Assembly (NCBI RefSeq): GCF_902148845.1
Contig: NC_043755.1
Coordinates: 5,501,790 to 5,565,789, forward strand
Direction: 5' to 3'
DNA length: 64,000 nt
Origin: Salarias fasciatus
Lineage: Eukaryota > Chordata > Actinopteri > Blenniiformes > Blenniidae
Shown: positions 26,713 to 38,387 of the stretch, piece by piece
Layout of the letters: the number at the start of each line of letters is the position of its first letter
Position numbering within the stretch: the stretch's first letter is position 1
The notes under the pieces: generated by a model
Seen by the model: only the letters and a program-made list of their open reading frames with translations
Told to the model about the DNA's origin: nothing
Database searches by the model: none
Program-made: the position numbers and the translations under genes

Positions 26713-28597
26713 TCAGTGGCAGGGATCGAACGGGTATCTGGCGACGCCGCCGTGAAGCTCCACCTCCGTCTCGGACCAGGAGATGACGTCTCCCTTGAGG
26801 TGGCTGCTGCAGGACGCCAGGCTGTAGACGTCGCTGGCGCTCAGGACGTGCGACCACATGTGCAGGTCCGACATCTCGCCCACGAACGACTGCGTGGCGT
26901 CAAACCGGCCCCCCAGGGTGTCCTGGACAGAGGAGGCAGCGGAGGTCAGAGTGGGCCTTTAGAACGCTTCTAAATGGGCCAATCTGCGTTATTCTCAATT
27001 CAAGAAGAGTTCATATGTTTGTAAAAACACCACGAGCGGAGTTTACCTGCTCCTGGCCCAGGATGAAGACCCCTCCGGGTTTGATGGGGTGCCAGGGGGA
27101 CAGGTTGAGCCCGGACCCCCTCTGCACGCCGTCCTGGTAGGCCTCCCACTGGCCGTCCCGCGTGGACCAAGTCACACAGATGTGGTGCCACTTCCCGTCG
27201 CTCACAGACAGAGGTAACGTCACCGCCTGCAGGGGAGGAGGGGGGAAGGTCACAGGTCACACTGATATGAGCCTGTCCCCAGACGGTCAACACACTTTCC
27301 AAGTATTGGTGATTCAGTTTTGAGTAACATTTCAATTTCACATCGTATTTCACCCTGAATTCATTTTGTGTGTATTTTTTTTTTTTTTTTATCATAAATT
27401 TGCCGAATAAACCTCAAAAGTTTTAATGAATCCTGACTCGATGTGACAAAGTGACTTCCCCAGACCTCTGAGATGAAATGTGACTCACCTTGTCGTCGAT
27501 CAGCAGCTCCAGCGGGTTGTTCCCCCACTCGATGAGCACCAGCTCGTTGGCCTGTCCGGGCGCAGAGTAGGAGAAGGGGGTTCCCAGTCCGGGCCCGACG
27601 CCCGCCTTCATCCAGAGGCACAGCGTCAGAGCGAAGATCTCCTGCAGCAGGGTCCGCTTCACCCGACCGTACATGTAGTTCGTCCTCATGGGGAAGCTGA
27701 TCTGGAAGGCGTCGGGACTCTTTGCCTGCTTCCTGCCGGATCCTGTTGAAGGAGAGTGAAGCGAAGTGTTGGCTGCTCTAATCTGGAGTTTTTAAACTTA
27801 TTGAAACGGCTGCGTTTCAGCTTCACGGCGTTGTTTACCTGAGAGGTGCAGCTGATTGAGCATCGTCTCCAGTTTGTTGGAATGGAATCCGACCCGCGGC
27901 GCCGGCGCTCTGTACCCGGTGTGTGGGAGGTAGCTGTGGTCGTCTGCCTCATTGCTGTGGTGGACGCCGCCGGCGTCGTCCTCATCCTCGTCCTCTTCAT
28001 CGTCGTGGTGGTCATCGCTGTGGCTGTCGTCACGACGATCCGCGTGGTCGCCATCGTCACCGTGATCGTTGTGGTGGTCGTCGTGGCGATCGTCGTGGTG
28101 GCTGTCGGCGTGGTCGTCGTCCGAGTGTTCGTCCGAGTGTTCGTCGTGCTCGTGGTCGTGCTCGTGGTCATGCTCGTGGTCGTGGTGGTCGCCGTGACCG
28201 CCATCGTCGTTGTGGCCGCCGTCGTCGCCGTGGGGGTCGGTGTGATGGTGCAGCTGCTCCTCCAGAGCGCTGATCTTCCTCTGCAGCAGTTCCTTCAGAG
28301 AGCTGGAGTAAGCAATGGACGTGTTCCTCTTCTGCTGAGCAAGGTGAGAACACACAGGTGAAGGGCTGAAAACTCTCGCACTGATACAAAACCGGCCTGA
28401 AAGAACAAGAGGAGTAAACGTCTGCGTGTTTTTCTGAATACGACCAAACGTCAGAAAACAGTTTTACTTCGACTCTGCAGTCATTGTTTCCCTGCATCCT
28501 CTTCTGCCTCTCAGGTAATCCTGGCTTTGTCCAGGTGCCTGCCCTGATTACTAGTCTGTCAAGGGAGATCACGATAATTACTGCTGATCTTAGACGA

Positions 28598-28628
<31 letters not shown>

Positions 28629-29785
28629 ACACACACACTCACTCAATCTATACAGCCCTGACATCTGCCTGTGATCACCACCTGGGAATACGGCCCGCAC
28701 AACAAGGACAATTATGCGCACAAAGAAAATCAAAACTACCCATAAACTTTCACATCTCCAGTATTTTCCTCAGGTGACGTCGACCTCTGAGGCCACTGAG
28801 GCCCCTGGGCGTCCACTGAGGGACATCAGAGTGGCTCTCTAGCCAAGGGAGCCCGTGGATTTATGTGATTAAGTAATTCATTGTTCTTTGTCCAAAGTAC
28901 TTAGTGGAAATGCCACTTTGGGACTCGATTACTCGGCAGACGAACCAGTGAGGATGACATTAATGTGTCCGAGCGGGGAGAGAGCCTCGTGTGGACACAT
29001 GGCACGCCACACGCCTCCTCATTCGCGGTTCGTGTTGACTTTACACACTGTAGCAGCCTTTCTTCTGTGAGTTTGTGTGGAAGTTTTGCCGTGCCGCTGC
29101 TCACCTGCAGGTTTTCCAGCCGCTCCTTCAGCGCCTGCAGCATCCTCTCCATCTGCTCCGGCGATGATGTGACGTCCCCCGGCGCCACATGTTTATCCTT
29201 CCCCTGGTTGCTGCCGCCGTGCCCTCCGTCCGATCGTTGCCCCCCCACAGGGTGCACAGAGGGGTAGTGCGGCGAGTCCGGGATGAGGTTGCTGTTTCCA
29301 TGGCGATGGTTGCTATAGTGGCCGTTGTCGGCGTACGCGTGGTGGCCGGGATGCGAGTGCGAGCCGGTGCCTCGGTGGTCGTCGTGCGGCGCCGTGCCCC
29401 GTCCGAAGCCCTCGCACAGGGCCAGCTTGGCCGTCAGCTCCCGGATGGTTTCCCTCTGGTCCAGGATGGTCTCCTTCTGCTGAACCAGACTCTCCCTCAG
29501 GTGGAGGATGGTGGCTTTGGCCTCCTCGCTCGCCCCCCACCAGCCGGCCGGAGGTGGGCTCTGATGGCCCGGTGGCCCGCCGGGCCCCGCCGCCCCGGCG
29601 CTCGGCCCTCCCAAAGGGAAGCAGGAAGGGTTTGCATCCACGGGAATCGGGGTGCAGACGAAGCGCGGGTGGCCTCCGTAGTCATAGTCGGGCCCCGAGG
29701 TGGCACAGGCAGGACAGAGGAGGAGCGAAAGTACAGACAAGAGAAGGAACAGCTGCGGAGACTGAAAGTTCCTCATGATCCTCAT
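26713..29785 (-). CDS. Neuronal pentraxin family protein with a His/Asp-rich insert
   Basis: Secreted synaptic pentraxin; relatives cluster AMPA receptors and bind calcium through a C-terminal pentraxin domain. Exons in transcription order: 29785-29105, 28334-27839, 27742-27489, 27226-27047, 26922-26713 (606 aa). ATGs at 29785 and 29776 are both possible. Signal peptide: residues about 5-28 (LFLLLSVLSLLLCPACA). Next come RFVCTPIPVDANPSC, and a coiled-coil segment with the family hallmark QKETILDQRETIRELTAK and CEG. A His-rich patch covers 134-178, the His/Asp/Glu insert 256-360, and the pentraxin domain about 395-606, with the signature HICVTWST, GTPFSYSAPGQANEL, IEWGNNP, GQEQDTLGGRFDATQ and final DPCH. 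Human NPTX1/NPTX2 are about 430 aa, so most of the excess is the insert and N-terminal loops. Whether it is NPTX1, NPTX2, NPTXR or a lost paralogue is unresolved. Confidence 0.93.
27936..28250 (-). other. His/Asp/Glu-rich low-complexity insert of the neuronal pentraxin
   Basis: About 105 codons inside exon 2 translate as an almost pure mixture of His, Asp, Glu, Gly and Ser. There are roughly 30 histidines and more acidic residues, for example HDHEHDHEHDHEHD and DEEDEDEDD. The DNA is a degenerate repeat of GAC/CAC/GAG-type codons; synonymous codons vary between units, so it is not a fresh microsatellite slip. The reading frame is open throughout and joined by good splice sites to conserved exons. 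It sits between the coiled coil and the pentraxin domain. Confidence 0.88.
28598..28638. repeat. Poly(C) plus (CA)n tract in pentraxin intron 1
   Basis: Seventeen Cs are followed by about twelve CA units. In the minus-strand transcript this reads (TG)n followed by G17, which could fold into a G-quadruplex. It is likely unstable in length. Confidence 0.9.
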
Positions 29786-30763
29786 CCACACTTCAGCCAG
29801 AAATCCTAAGGAGCTTGGCTTGGCTTCAGAACGCTCGATGCCAGCTGAAGTGAAGGTTGTGTTGACTTCTGTCGGGCTGCAAGCGAAGCATCAGAGTGCA
29901 GCAAAAAAAATAAAACACTCAGAACACAAAGCCTCCACTCATCCGTAAAGGAAGCAAAACACGTCTTGTTTTTTCTTCTTGAGAATTGTTTGATTCGTGG
30001 ATTAATCCTCTCTGTCACCGAGGAACTGGAAGAACCTGGGAAAGAAAGTACAGGATGTGAGAAACAGCAGAACAGAGCAGAACGTTCACCAGTCCTGCCA
30101 ACAACCTTTTTATCGGTAGCTTCAGTGTAAACCCCAAACAAATCACCAGTAGTGTAAAACAGGACGAAACCCTAACCCTAGATCCGTATTGCGTTATTGG
30201 GATGAATCTGAACATTAATTCAACTTTGATTGTTGGTGTTCGCCAAAAGCAGCAGTAATGGCAGAGAAGCCAAAAATATCAGACTTTTGAATATGATTTT
30301 TTTTTTTTTTTTTTAAATAGATTCACAGATGTGGTCTGTGTGGTGCTGAGTGTCGTGGAGTCAAGCTGCCCTCACTGTAACTGTAACTTGTCCTTCATTA
30401 TACAGGGTCGGCATTTGGAAATGGCACACACGTGATGTGGCAGCTCAACCTCACTGACCACCTGTCGCTCGCAGTGACCAGCCTCTCCTGTGCGAGTGTG
30501 TGTGTGTGTGTTTCATACATACATGATTTACTGTATTTTATCAATAATAGAACAATCTGAATTGATATAGAGCAATATTTAAGCCAAGAGTTGACTTTAT
30601 GTTGGTGAAACCGTCAAACTAACACTTAAACATTTTTTTTCTTTGAAGCCTCAGAAAATGGAGGGAAAAAAAATCAGTTTTCACTTTTAAATTGAGAAGT
30701 GTCTTTGCAAGATGTTTGCCTTTTTCTTCATCTTGACGCGTGATCGCACTTTGTGGCAGGCTC

Positions 30764-30849
<86 letters not shown>

Positions 30850-32102
30850 ATTCCTGTTGTGATTTGCGGGGCTTAGAGGAGGGACAGATGGTCGAGGCAG
30901 AGACCCATGTCACACCCAATCTCTGCCGTTCAGCTCTGAGTTTATTACCACCCACAGGTCGGTCAATTAACCTAATTGCCAACAGTTGTTGTGCTAACTT
31001 TGGGTGTGTGTGTGTGTGTGTGTAATCCACTGTGAATACTGTAGTCATGCAGCAGCATATGGTCGCGGTGGATATTTAAGTAGTGTGATTAGTCTCAAAT
31101 TAAAAACTGACAAGTGCAGTTGGACCTGTGCTTAAACCGCACAGCTCTGCATCAGTAAACAGACAGAGATGAGGCTAAATCTGTGAGCGTCAGGGCGTCA
31201 CAAAGCTGGGTGCAAACAGTGTCGTCTACAGAGTGGAGATCCTGTTTAAAGATGCTGGAATAATATGTTGTTTAAGCAGCAGAAAAATCAAACAGTCAGT
31301 CAAAAGCAGCATTGTACGTATATCAAGTGAAGTCTAATTTCAGTTTGTTTAAGGATGACAGAGGATTGTGCATTCATTATTTAAAACTAATAATGTTTTA
31401 CACGTCTGTTTATCGTGAAGCTTTCTAACAAATCCCATGAAATATGATCAGTTCTTTCATTGAAAAACTTTTCTCATCTTATCAGAAACAACAGAGCAAC
31501 GTGAAGGCTTTTTACTGTTTTATATCACTCTTTTGATAAAAACACACAGATCTACCTGGCTGCATTTTTGACAGAAAATCCAATGTTTTTAAGAGATAAC
31601 GCCATATATCAAAGATTTATTTTTTTCATGTGCAGTCACACCACACAAACTTTCAAGTACAGTTAAAGACCCTGAATTTCAATCAGTTAAAGACCCTTCA
31701 AACAGTTAAACACTACTCTTCTCCTTTTGTTAGTGTTTTTAATAATGCACTCCACTTCTCTTAGCAGTAGCGTTACTGGCTCTCATCCCACTGACATTAC
31801 TGACACACTGGTACAGATTTAGAGGAGTGTGTGTGTCAGTGTGTCTGTGGCTCTTTGATTGGAAATTTAATAAACATTTGAGTTTTTACCTTGGAGTTGT
31901 GAGTCCGCGCTGTGAGTTTGTCAGCCAGTCCACCTCCTCTCTGACCAGATTGGGAGGGATTTACTCCGGAGGAGAGCTCATCTCTTTCTATCCCTCCTTC
32001 ATTGTCTCTACCTCTCTTTTCTCTCCTCCTCTCCTCCCCTCCTCCTAGAAGGCCACACCTCTCTTCCTGTCAGACCTTTTGGCCCATTCTCAACACCTAT
32101 AC
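29786..32102. other. Pentraxin 5' flank and spacer
   Basis: No coding sequence recognised. The first few hundred bases above 29785 should hold the pentraxin 5' UTR and promoter, but no clear core motif was found. A two-unit CCCTAA piece lies at 30168-30180. GGTCAATTAACCTAATTGCC-like sequence near 30959-30980 is AT-rich and homeodomain-site-like. Confidence 0.4.
30769..30848. repeat. (GT)n microsatellite, 40 units
   Basis: Eighty uninterrupted bases of GT about 1 kb upstream of the pentraxin start. Long alternating purine-pyrimidine runs can adopt Z-DNA. A second short (TG)n lies at about 31004-31022. Confidence 0.96.
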
Positions 32103-32933
32103 CAGGGCTCTGGAGTATTTATAACCAAAAGAGTCATTTTCAGGATTTTCCACCAAATAAAATTTGTCTGGAGCCACAAAACACATTGATGATCTGAAAT
32201 GAAGAACAAATAAGAAGTGATATATATACAAAAACTAAGGTTATATTTATGAAGTTTCATAGGGACAATTTAGATGTTTTTAATTACATTTTAGCTTTTG
32301 TGGACATGTTAGGGAATGTTTTTTTACTCTTTTTTAAACTTTTTCTCATTTTAGCCACAAAACACACTACAGCTGCTCAGTGCTTCCATTGTTACTGCAG
32401 TTTGAGCAACACTAGCAGTTTGTTTTTATTCCCCTTTTTCCCTTCATTTTTTTTTTCTTTTTAATAATTTTTCTGTTTCCCTTTTTCCTTTCTACCATCT
32501 TTTCTTTTTCCCCATTTTAATTATTCTTTTTTATTTTTTCAATATCATTTTTGTTTTCTTTTTTCTTTTTAATTGTTATCTTTTTCTCCATTTCATTTCT
32601 TTTTTTCGTTCCCTGAAAAAAAAAAAACCCACACTAACAATTCTAAGCATTTTAGTTTAACACATGCAAAAAAAAAAAAAGAAAGAAAGAAAAATTGGGC
32701 GTAGCTTTAACAGTTTTCTCCCCTATTTTTTTTTTTTTTAGCCATTTTGGCTGTTTTTATCCTGGGGGTGAGATCAGTTTTGAAAATCAGTGTGGAATGC
32801 AAAAAACAAAGACAAAATCTAAGGTGAAAACAACATTTTCATTTACAAATCAAATTCTGAAAGTTTTAGGGAACAGCTCCAGAGGGGCTGAAGGGCCAAA
32901 TTTGGCTCCAGAGCCACAGGTTGGAGACCCCTG
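32103..32933. mobile_element. hAT-like non-autonomous DNA transposon
   Basis: The left end reads CAGGGCTCTGGAG. The right end, reverse-complemented, reads CAGGGGTCTCCAACC then TGTGGCTCTGGAGCC. These are ends typical of a hAT group I know from vertebrates. The flanking 8-mers ACCTATAC (32095-32102) and ATCTGTAC (32934-32941) match at six of eight positions, which fits a decayed 8-base hAT target duplication. The 831-base interior is T-rich, with no transposase similarity. GGCTCCAGAGCCACA near the right end is the familiar subterminal motif. Confidence 0.7.
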
Positions 32934-32941
32934 ATCTGTAC

Positions 32942-34493
32942 TTTTATTTGCCTACACTCTCAGAAGTAAATTCTTCCTAAAAAGTCACACTAAGAAGAAA
33001 AAAATTGGGCATTTCCACTTTTTCTTGAAACGTGACCTAAAATCAGCAGTCATGTGAAGCAGAGCAGTGTCGTCTCGCCTCCCGCCTCGTCCGGCACACG
33101 TCACTCAGCTCACCTAGATCCCTGCACGGGAGTGATTGGCCTGATTAATTCCCCGTCTGACCGGCGGCCAGTGAGGCGGCAGCAGCAGGACGGCAGATGG
33201 CTGCTCGGAGGTCGACGGAAATCACACACAAACAAACAATGACGCCGGCCCGTTGATTACAGAGCAGACACTTATAGTTACATTTACATTAGATAACAGG
33301 CTCAGACAGGCGGCATATGCTGGCCTCCTCTTCCTCCTCTGGTTCAACCAAACCAAAGGTTACTGGTGTCGAAAAGACAAACTGGACCACAGGTGCGTCT
33401 CCAAAAGTTAGACAATCATTGGAAAGTAAACTATTGTCAGAAACGCATATGAACCGAAATGTTTCTAAAGTTCACTGCTTAATTACGAACTCAAATACAA
33501 AGAATAAAACATATAAATGACTGAAAAGATTAAGTTTTACCCAAAACATTTTAGAATACAGATAAGTATCACTGGCAAACATTAAAATTTCCACTGTATT
33601 CCATATTCTGAGAAGCAGTTGTTTGCTGATGCTACATTTTTTTCATTTCATAGATTCAAAACTGCCAACAGCTTCATGGATGGAATCTAAAACAAACTGT
33701 TCAAATCAGAGTAAGGGATCCATCCATCTGAGGACCAATGCTGCCAAATAAAATATTGTTCAAATATTTTTTAAAAAACAATCCAAACAGATTTCCAACA
33801 CGTCCTTCTCGTCAGTTTGCGGCCAGAGGGAGGATTACAGAGGTGATCTGCTGGGTTAATAGGGTGAGGAGTCTGTGCCTTGGCTCTTGACTTGTGCTCT
33901 GAGTGCGTCAGCGTGTCTCACCACAGTGAGTTTTTCCACCACAGTCTGAATTTCAATCATGATTAGACAGGTTTTCCTACACACTTGGCTGTGAACCTTT
34001 CCGCAGGTCAGCCACTGAGCTGAGATGAGTTTTTAAAATGCGACGAGGTGCTTCAGATAAAAAGTGCAGCTCTGAGTCAGCGCTGGTGCTGCAAAGTTGA
34101 GAGTCGGCTGTGGTGGTGAGCCTGAAATGTTTTCTGAAAAATAATTTAAAAAGGGACAATCAGAAATGACTTATGGTTTAAAAACTGGTAGATTAAGTGG
34201 TTGTACTTGAGAATATAATTCCATAATTTCATTTCATAAGAGTACAAGTATCCTAAATAACACTTATGATAATTACAATTATGATAAGCTAAGAATTTGT
34301 AACCTGGTACTTTTACCCATGAGTTCTACTGTTAATCTGACTTAAGGTTGTCAGATTTCAAAACATCTTGACATGAAATTCATTGGGTTTTTTTGGGGTT
34401 TTTTTTTTTGGGGGGGGGGTATTTTTTTGATAAAGATATTAATTTTTCTACACACACCCATCTCCTATAGGAACATGGCGAAGAAAAGATCCA
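32942..34493. other. Spacer between transposable elements
   Basis: No gene recognised. GAGTGATTGGCCTGATTAAT (33130-33149), with an inverted CCAAT and a TAAT core, sits in a GC-balanced island (33060-33200) and could be a conserved regulatory element. The rest is AT-rich unique DNA. Confidence 0.35.
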
Positions 34494-34725
34494 CCTCGGA
34501 CAGGCGGCCAGTCCATCACAGGGTGAACAGACGACACACACAGAATCATCGTATAAACTATCAGTTATGAAGAGAGAGAGGGAAAGAGCCCAGGTACAAA
34601 AACCAACACAGGCATAGGGAGAACATGCAAACTCCAATCAGTGAGACCTGAGTGTGGATCAGGCAAACCAGGGTCTTTATGCTGTGAGGTGAGAATACTA
34701 AATAATACAACGAACTGATGAGCAG
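34494..34725 (+). repeat. Second copy of the teleost dispersed repeat
   Basis: GGACAGGCGGCCAGTCCATC, ACAGGGTGAACAGACGACAC, GGGAGAACATGCAAACTCC and GCTGTGAGGTGAGAATAC follow the same order as the repeat at 15430-15775. The middle is diverged. Short remnants of this family also seem present in a baiap2 intron. Confidence 0.55.
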
Positions 34726-34774
34726 AAGGACACATTATGAACTTTAAATTGTTCATGGTAAAGTGTTAAGTGTC

Positions 34775-35580
34775 ATTTCTTATAGTGAAATAAATAATTT
34801 GCTTGTTGCTTAAAACAGGAGTATATTGAAATGTGTATATTATAAGTATATTCTATGTAGTTTACCTGTCCCGTTTCTCTTTGCAGGGCCTCTAAAAGCT
34901 CCACCGTGTTGGATGAGAAGTGTCGACGCGCAGCCGTTCTCAGATCTCTCCAGAGATGCTCAGTCGGATTCCAGCCTTGGCTCTGGCCGGGCCGCTCAAG
35001 GTCGTCCACTGAGTTGTCCTGAAGCCACTCCTGTGATCTCTCGGTTGCGTGCCCGGGGTCATCGTCCTGCTGAAAGATGAACCGCTGCCCCGGTCCGAGG
35101 TCAGGAGTTCACCGCTGCATTCAGGCGTCATGTCTGAAGAAAACCAGGCAGCGTTCATCCCCAGGTCAGTACCATCCCTACAGTGGAGCACGGTGGTGGC
35201 AGCATCATGCTGTGAGGATGCTGTGAAGATGTTTTTCAGCAGCAGGAACTGGGAGACGAGTCATGATAGAGGAACAGATGGTATTGTTAGTCTCATACGA
35301 CCAGAAGATTTGGTTTCTGGGTTTTGACAGCCATCCAGCTCCAGGTTCTCTGTAACATCCTGCTGGTTTCAAACGCCTTCCGTTTATAGATGACAGAGGC
35401 CGCTGTGTTCATTAGGCCCTTCAAAGCAGCAGAAACCTTTATGTAACCTTCCCCTGATTTATCTTTGGAGACAATCTTGTCTTTGAGGTTTACAGATAAT
35501 TCTTTTGACTTCATGCTTGGTTTGTGCTCTGGCATGGGGTGTCAATAGTGTTGTATAGACAGATAAACATCAAATCAACT
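34775..35580 (-). mobile_element. Decayed Tc1-like transposon
   Basis: On the minus strand the right part encodes a Tc1-type N-terminus (KSKELSVNLKDKIVSKDKSG then EGYIKVSAALKG). The left part encodes a catalytic-end segment (QQDDDPGHATERSQEWLQ, then LERPGQSQGWNPTEHLWRDL), matching the usual Tc1 QQDNDPKH ... PIENLWR pattern. The recognisable linker motif ATGATGCTGCCACCACCGTG lies between them. The two halves are in different frames, with most of the middle missing, and the usual SPDLNPIE block has lost its aspartate. Clear terminal inverted repeats were not found, so ends are approximate. An old, inactive copy. Confidence 0.78.
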
Positions 35581-37647
35581 GTAATCAACACAGGAGGACT
35601 CCGTTTAAGCTCCAAAAACGTGATCTAAATAAAAGGATACATCTGAGATCATTTAAAATCTGAGAACATTCAAAAAAATGCAAAAAGTGAAGCAATGTCA
35701 ATATTGTTTTCTGGATACGCTTGTAACATTTTAAGATCAGTCATTAACTGTTTTTAGAAAACTATGAAAACCTTCTTTTTGTAGCCTCAGCAGATGGGAG
35801 AGGTGTTGTCCAGTCATCTTTACTGTTAATAGGTCAACACGAGCCGAGTCCTCCTGTCTGTCAAGCTCCTTAGCGTGTGTGAATTAGGCCCCGAGGAAGC
35901 GAGCGGACACAAACAGCTTTGCGGCTCAGATCCAAGGACACAAGACCACAGACGCTCCAGCATCCCCCTGAAAGAACACTGGAACCAGTGACCCAGAACC
36001 CAGCGGAGCAGGAGGAGGACAGGACACCATGTCCAGGCTCTGGAGAGCAGAGCAGCTCACACACTGCCCACTGCTGGAAACACACACTTTTATCAGGTTT
36101 TATTAATGGAGGTTTGATTTGTAATGATCATAAGCAACACAGTGTTTTTGCCTGCAGAGTGAATGTGAACAAATATATTAAACGGCAGTGATTTGTGACA
36201 ATAGCAGAAAACACATAATCTAATCAATGAGCTGAATACCTTTAGCTTTCACTCACAAAGCCTCCATATCGACACACACACAGTGAAATACAGGTGTTTG
36301 TGTTGTGTTTTGTTCAACCTGCTCTCCTGTTAACTGTCACAAAGGAGTCACACTACTCATGCTTCAGTCGCGTGCAAGGAAGTGCAGCAGGAGGGACGCC
36401 ACACCATCGCCCCCTAACGGGGAACCCTTGTAACTGCAGAGCAGGCAAATGATGCTGATTTCATTTGAAAGTACACAAATAATTGCTTTTTTTTGTAGGA
36501 TCAACATAAACTTTATTGATATCAAACACGACACATGGGATGGAAAAGTTTTGGTCCTTTTTCCTATTTGTGATTCAGTTTGGACATGACATGTGAGCAG
36601 CACGTGAGTGATCTGCTGCCCTCTAGTGGCAACAACTTACTAATGCAGCTTTCACTTTTCAAACACTGAAACTGAACTTCCTGGAATTCTCTGTTACTAC
36701 TACTGCTTTATTAAAGATGCAAAACACTTTTTTTTAATATCACTTTAATTTAAGTGAAATACATCATCTAGAAAATTGGTTTAATTTATCTGAGTTTTTT
36801 TTTTTAAACGGATCCGGCAGTAATACTTATATACGCATCATGTATCACTGTTGTCACCTCATCAAAATTTTAATTATCTTTATCTCTTTCTCAATGATTT
36901 TTTTCTGCCCTTTAATTCCTGTAAAAGATGTAATGATATTTATTAGTTCCCTCTAAATGTAGCTGTCACCAACCAGAGCTTTGAAAGCAACAGTTGTCAA
37001 GTAAATGTAGGAATACTTTAAATTGAATTTCAAATAAAACATAACAAACATATAACCAGCAAAAATCTTAATTTTTCCTGACAAGCCCAAAAGTAGTTAA
37101 CACTAATGTCTCATAATTTAAAGACCTTGTTAAATTCTGCATCCATGTGAAACCACTAGACACATGCAGCAGGTGCAGTGGGTGACTGGAGTTAGAGGCT
37201 CCAGTGTGGTTGAAGCTCATCTTCCCACACTTTGAAAGCCTCTCAAGTTTGTCCTCAAATGCGTTTAACTTTGACTCCTCTCAGACAAAGTGAAGTCTAA
37301 ACCCAGGTTTCAGAGGCTCCTGACAAATTAACAAAATGCAGAACTGAGACAGAGCAGATTGGATAAATCTCAGCAATAAAAGCTAGCAGTAGAGGAGCCA
37401 GCTCGGCACTGGTGTTTATGGAGAGCCTGGCTGATGGCCCTGCTAGAGTACATTAAAAACAAGAGGTGCAGCACTTGAGTAAATCTGCTTTAATAACACA
37501 TCTCCCCTCCTGCAGTCTTTGCTCACTTTTTCCACTACTTTAAACTCCGCTTTGTTTCACCTTCAAATTTTTTTATATGAGCCTTTAATCTCCTGCTCAG
37601 TTTATTGCAGTAAATGAAAGGGCCGGCTGTGTCCGTGCAGGGCCTCT
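35581..37647. other. AT-rich intergenic spacer
   Basis: No coding sequence, RNA gene or transposon recognised. Open frames here are short and lack protein similarity. It separates the Tc1 remnant from the repeat cluster before the baiap2-type gene. Confidence 0.4.
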
Positions 37648-37682
37648 TCCTCCTCCTCCTCCTCCTCCTCCTCCTCCTCCTC
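37648..37682. repeat. (TCC)n trinucleotide tract
   Basis: About twelve uninterrupted TCC units on the plus strand, a polypyrimidine tract about 200 bases before a long purine-rich (AG)n. It is the first of three such tracts within 550 bases. Confidence 0.95.
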
Positions 37683-37873
37683 TGGCCCTCTCTCAGAATG
37701 AGAATGGGGAGCAGGAATGTGTGATGGGCCGGGTGTATGTAGGCCAGCAGAGTGCAGCCTCTGTCTCTGCCTCAAAAAGTTCAAGTCATTATTCTCCTGC
37801 TGCTGCTATTCAGACGAGGTCCCGTTAGCTCATTGTTATTCTGGCCGAGTGAGAGAGGGAGGCAGAGAGAGGC

Positions 37874-38003
<130 letters not shown>

Positions 38004-38121
38004 AGGTGCAGCAGGAGGTTCACACACTGGAGGGTTTTCTGCAGGAGTGAAGGCATCTCGGTAATCGGCTCAGTTGAGAGGAAAGGTACTGAACGGCACC
38101 GAAAGTCTGACCCTGATTCCT

Positions 38122-38128
38122 GAGAGAG

Positions 38129-38197
<69 letters not shown>
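38122..38197. repeat. (GA)n microsatellite, interrupted once
   Basis: About 76 bases of GA with one AA interruption near 38145. It ends just before the candidate first exon of the baiap2-type gene. Confidence 0.96.
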
Positions 38198-38199
<2 letters not shown>

Positions 38200-38387
38200 G
38201 TGAAAAGGGGTGGAGGGAGGGGAGAGTTGAGATTTAGTGCTCTGCTGGATGAAACAACCCCCCACCAACTAACGGAGAGGGAAAGCAGCCTAATGGGAAA
38301 AGAAAGAGGGGGTGTTCTACTGTTCATTTCACTCTGAAAGACGCACAGGAAGCTTTTTTCTCGTCCCCCGCAATGAGATCAGAAAAG
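38198..38387 (+). promoter_or_regulatory. Putative promoter/non-coding first exon of the baiap2-type gene
   Basis: The stretch ends in a strong donor, GAAAAG|GTATGT, after 38387. An ATG at 38373 gives MRSEK, but splicing to the next acceptor (CTTACAG| before 40813) meets an in-frame stop soon after, so this exon would be 5' UTR with a small upstream frame. Support comes from the donor, strand and position only; the start site is not visible. Confidence 0.4.

Noticed and set aside
27846-28361. Plus-strand frame rich in Val/Ala, and other frames rich in Thr or Arg, opposite the pentraxin exon
   Set aside because: These are antisense or frame shadows of the repetitive His/Asp codons. Only the minus-strand frame joins to conserved pentraxin exons with phase kept.
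30769-30848. Regular tandem repeat as a CRISPR-like array
   Set aside because: It is a simple dinucleotide run with no spacers, in a vertebrate genome.
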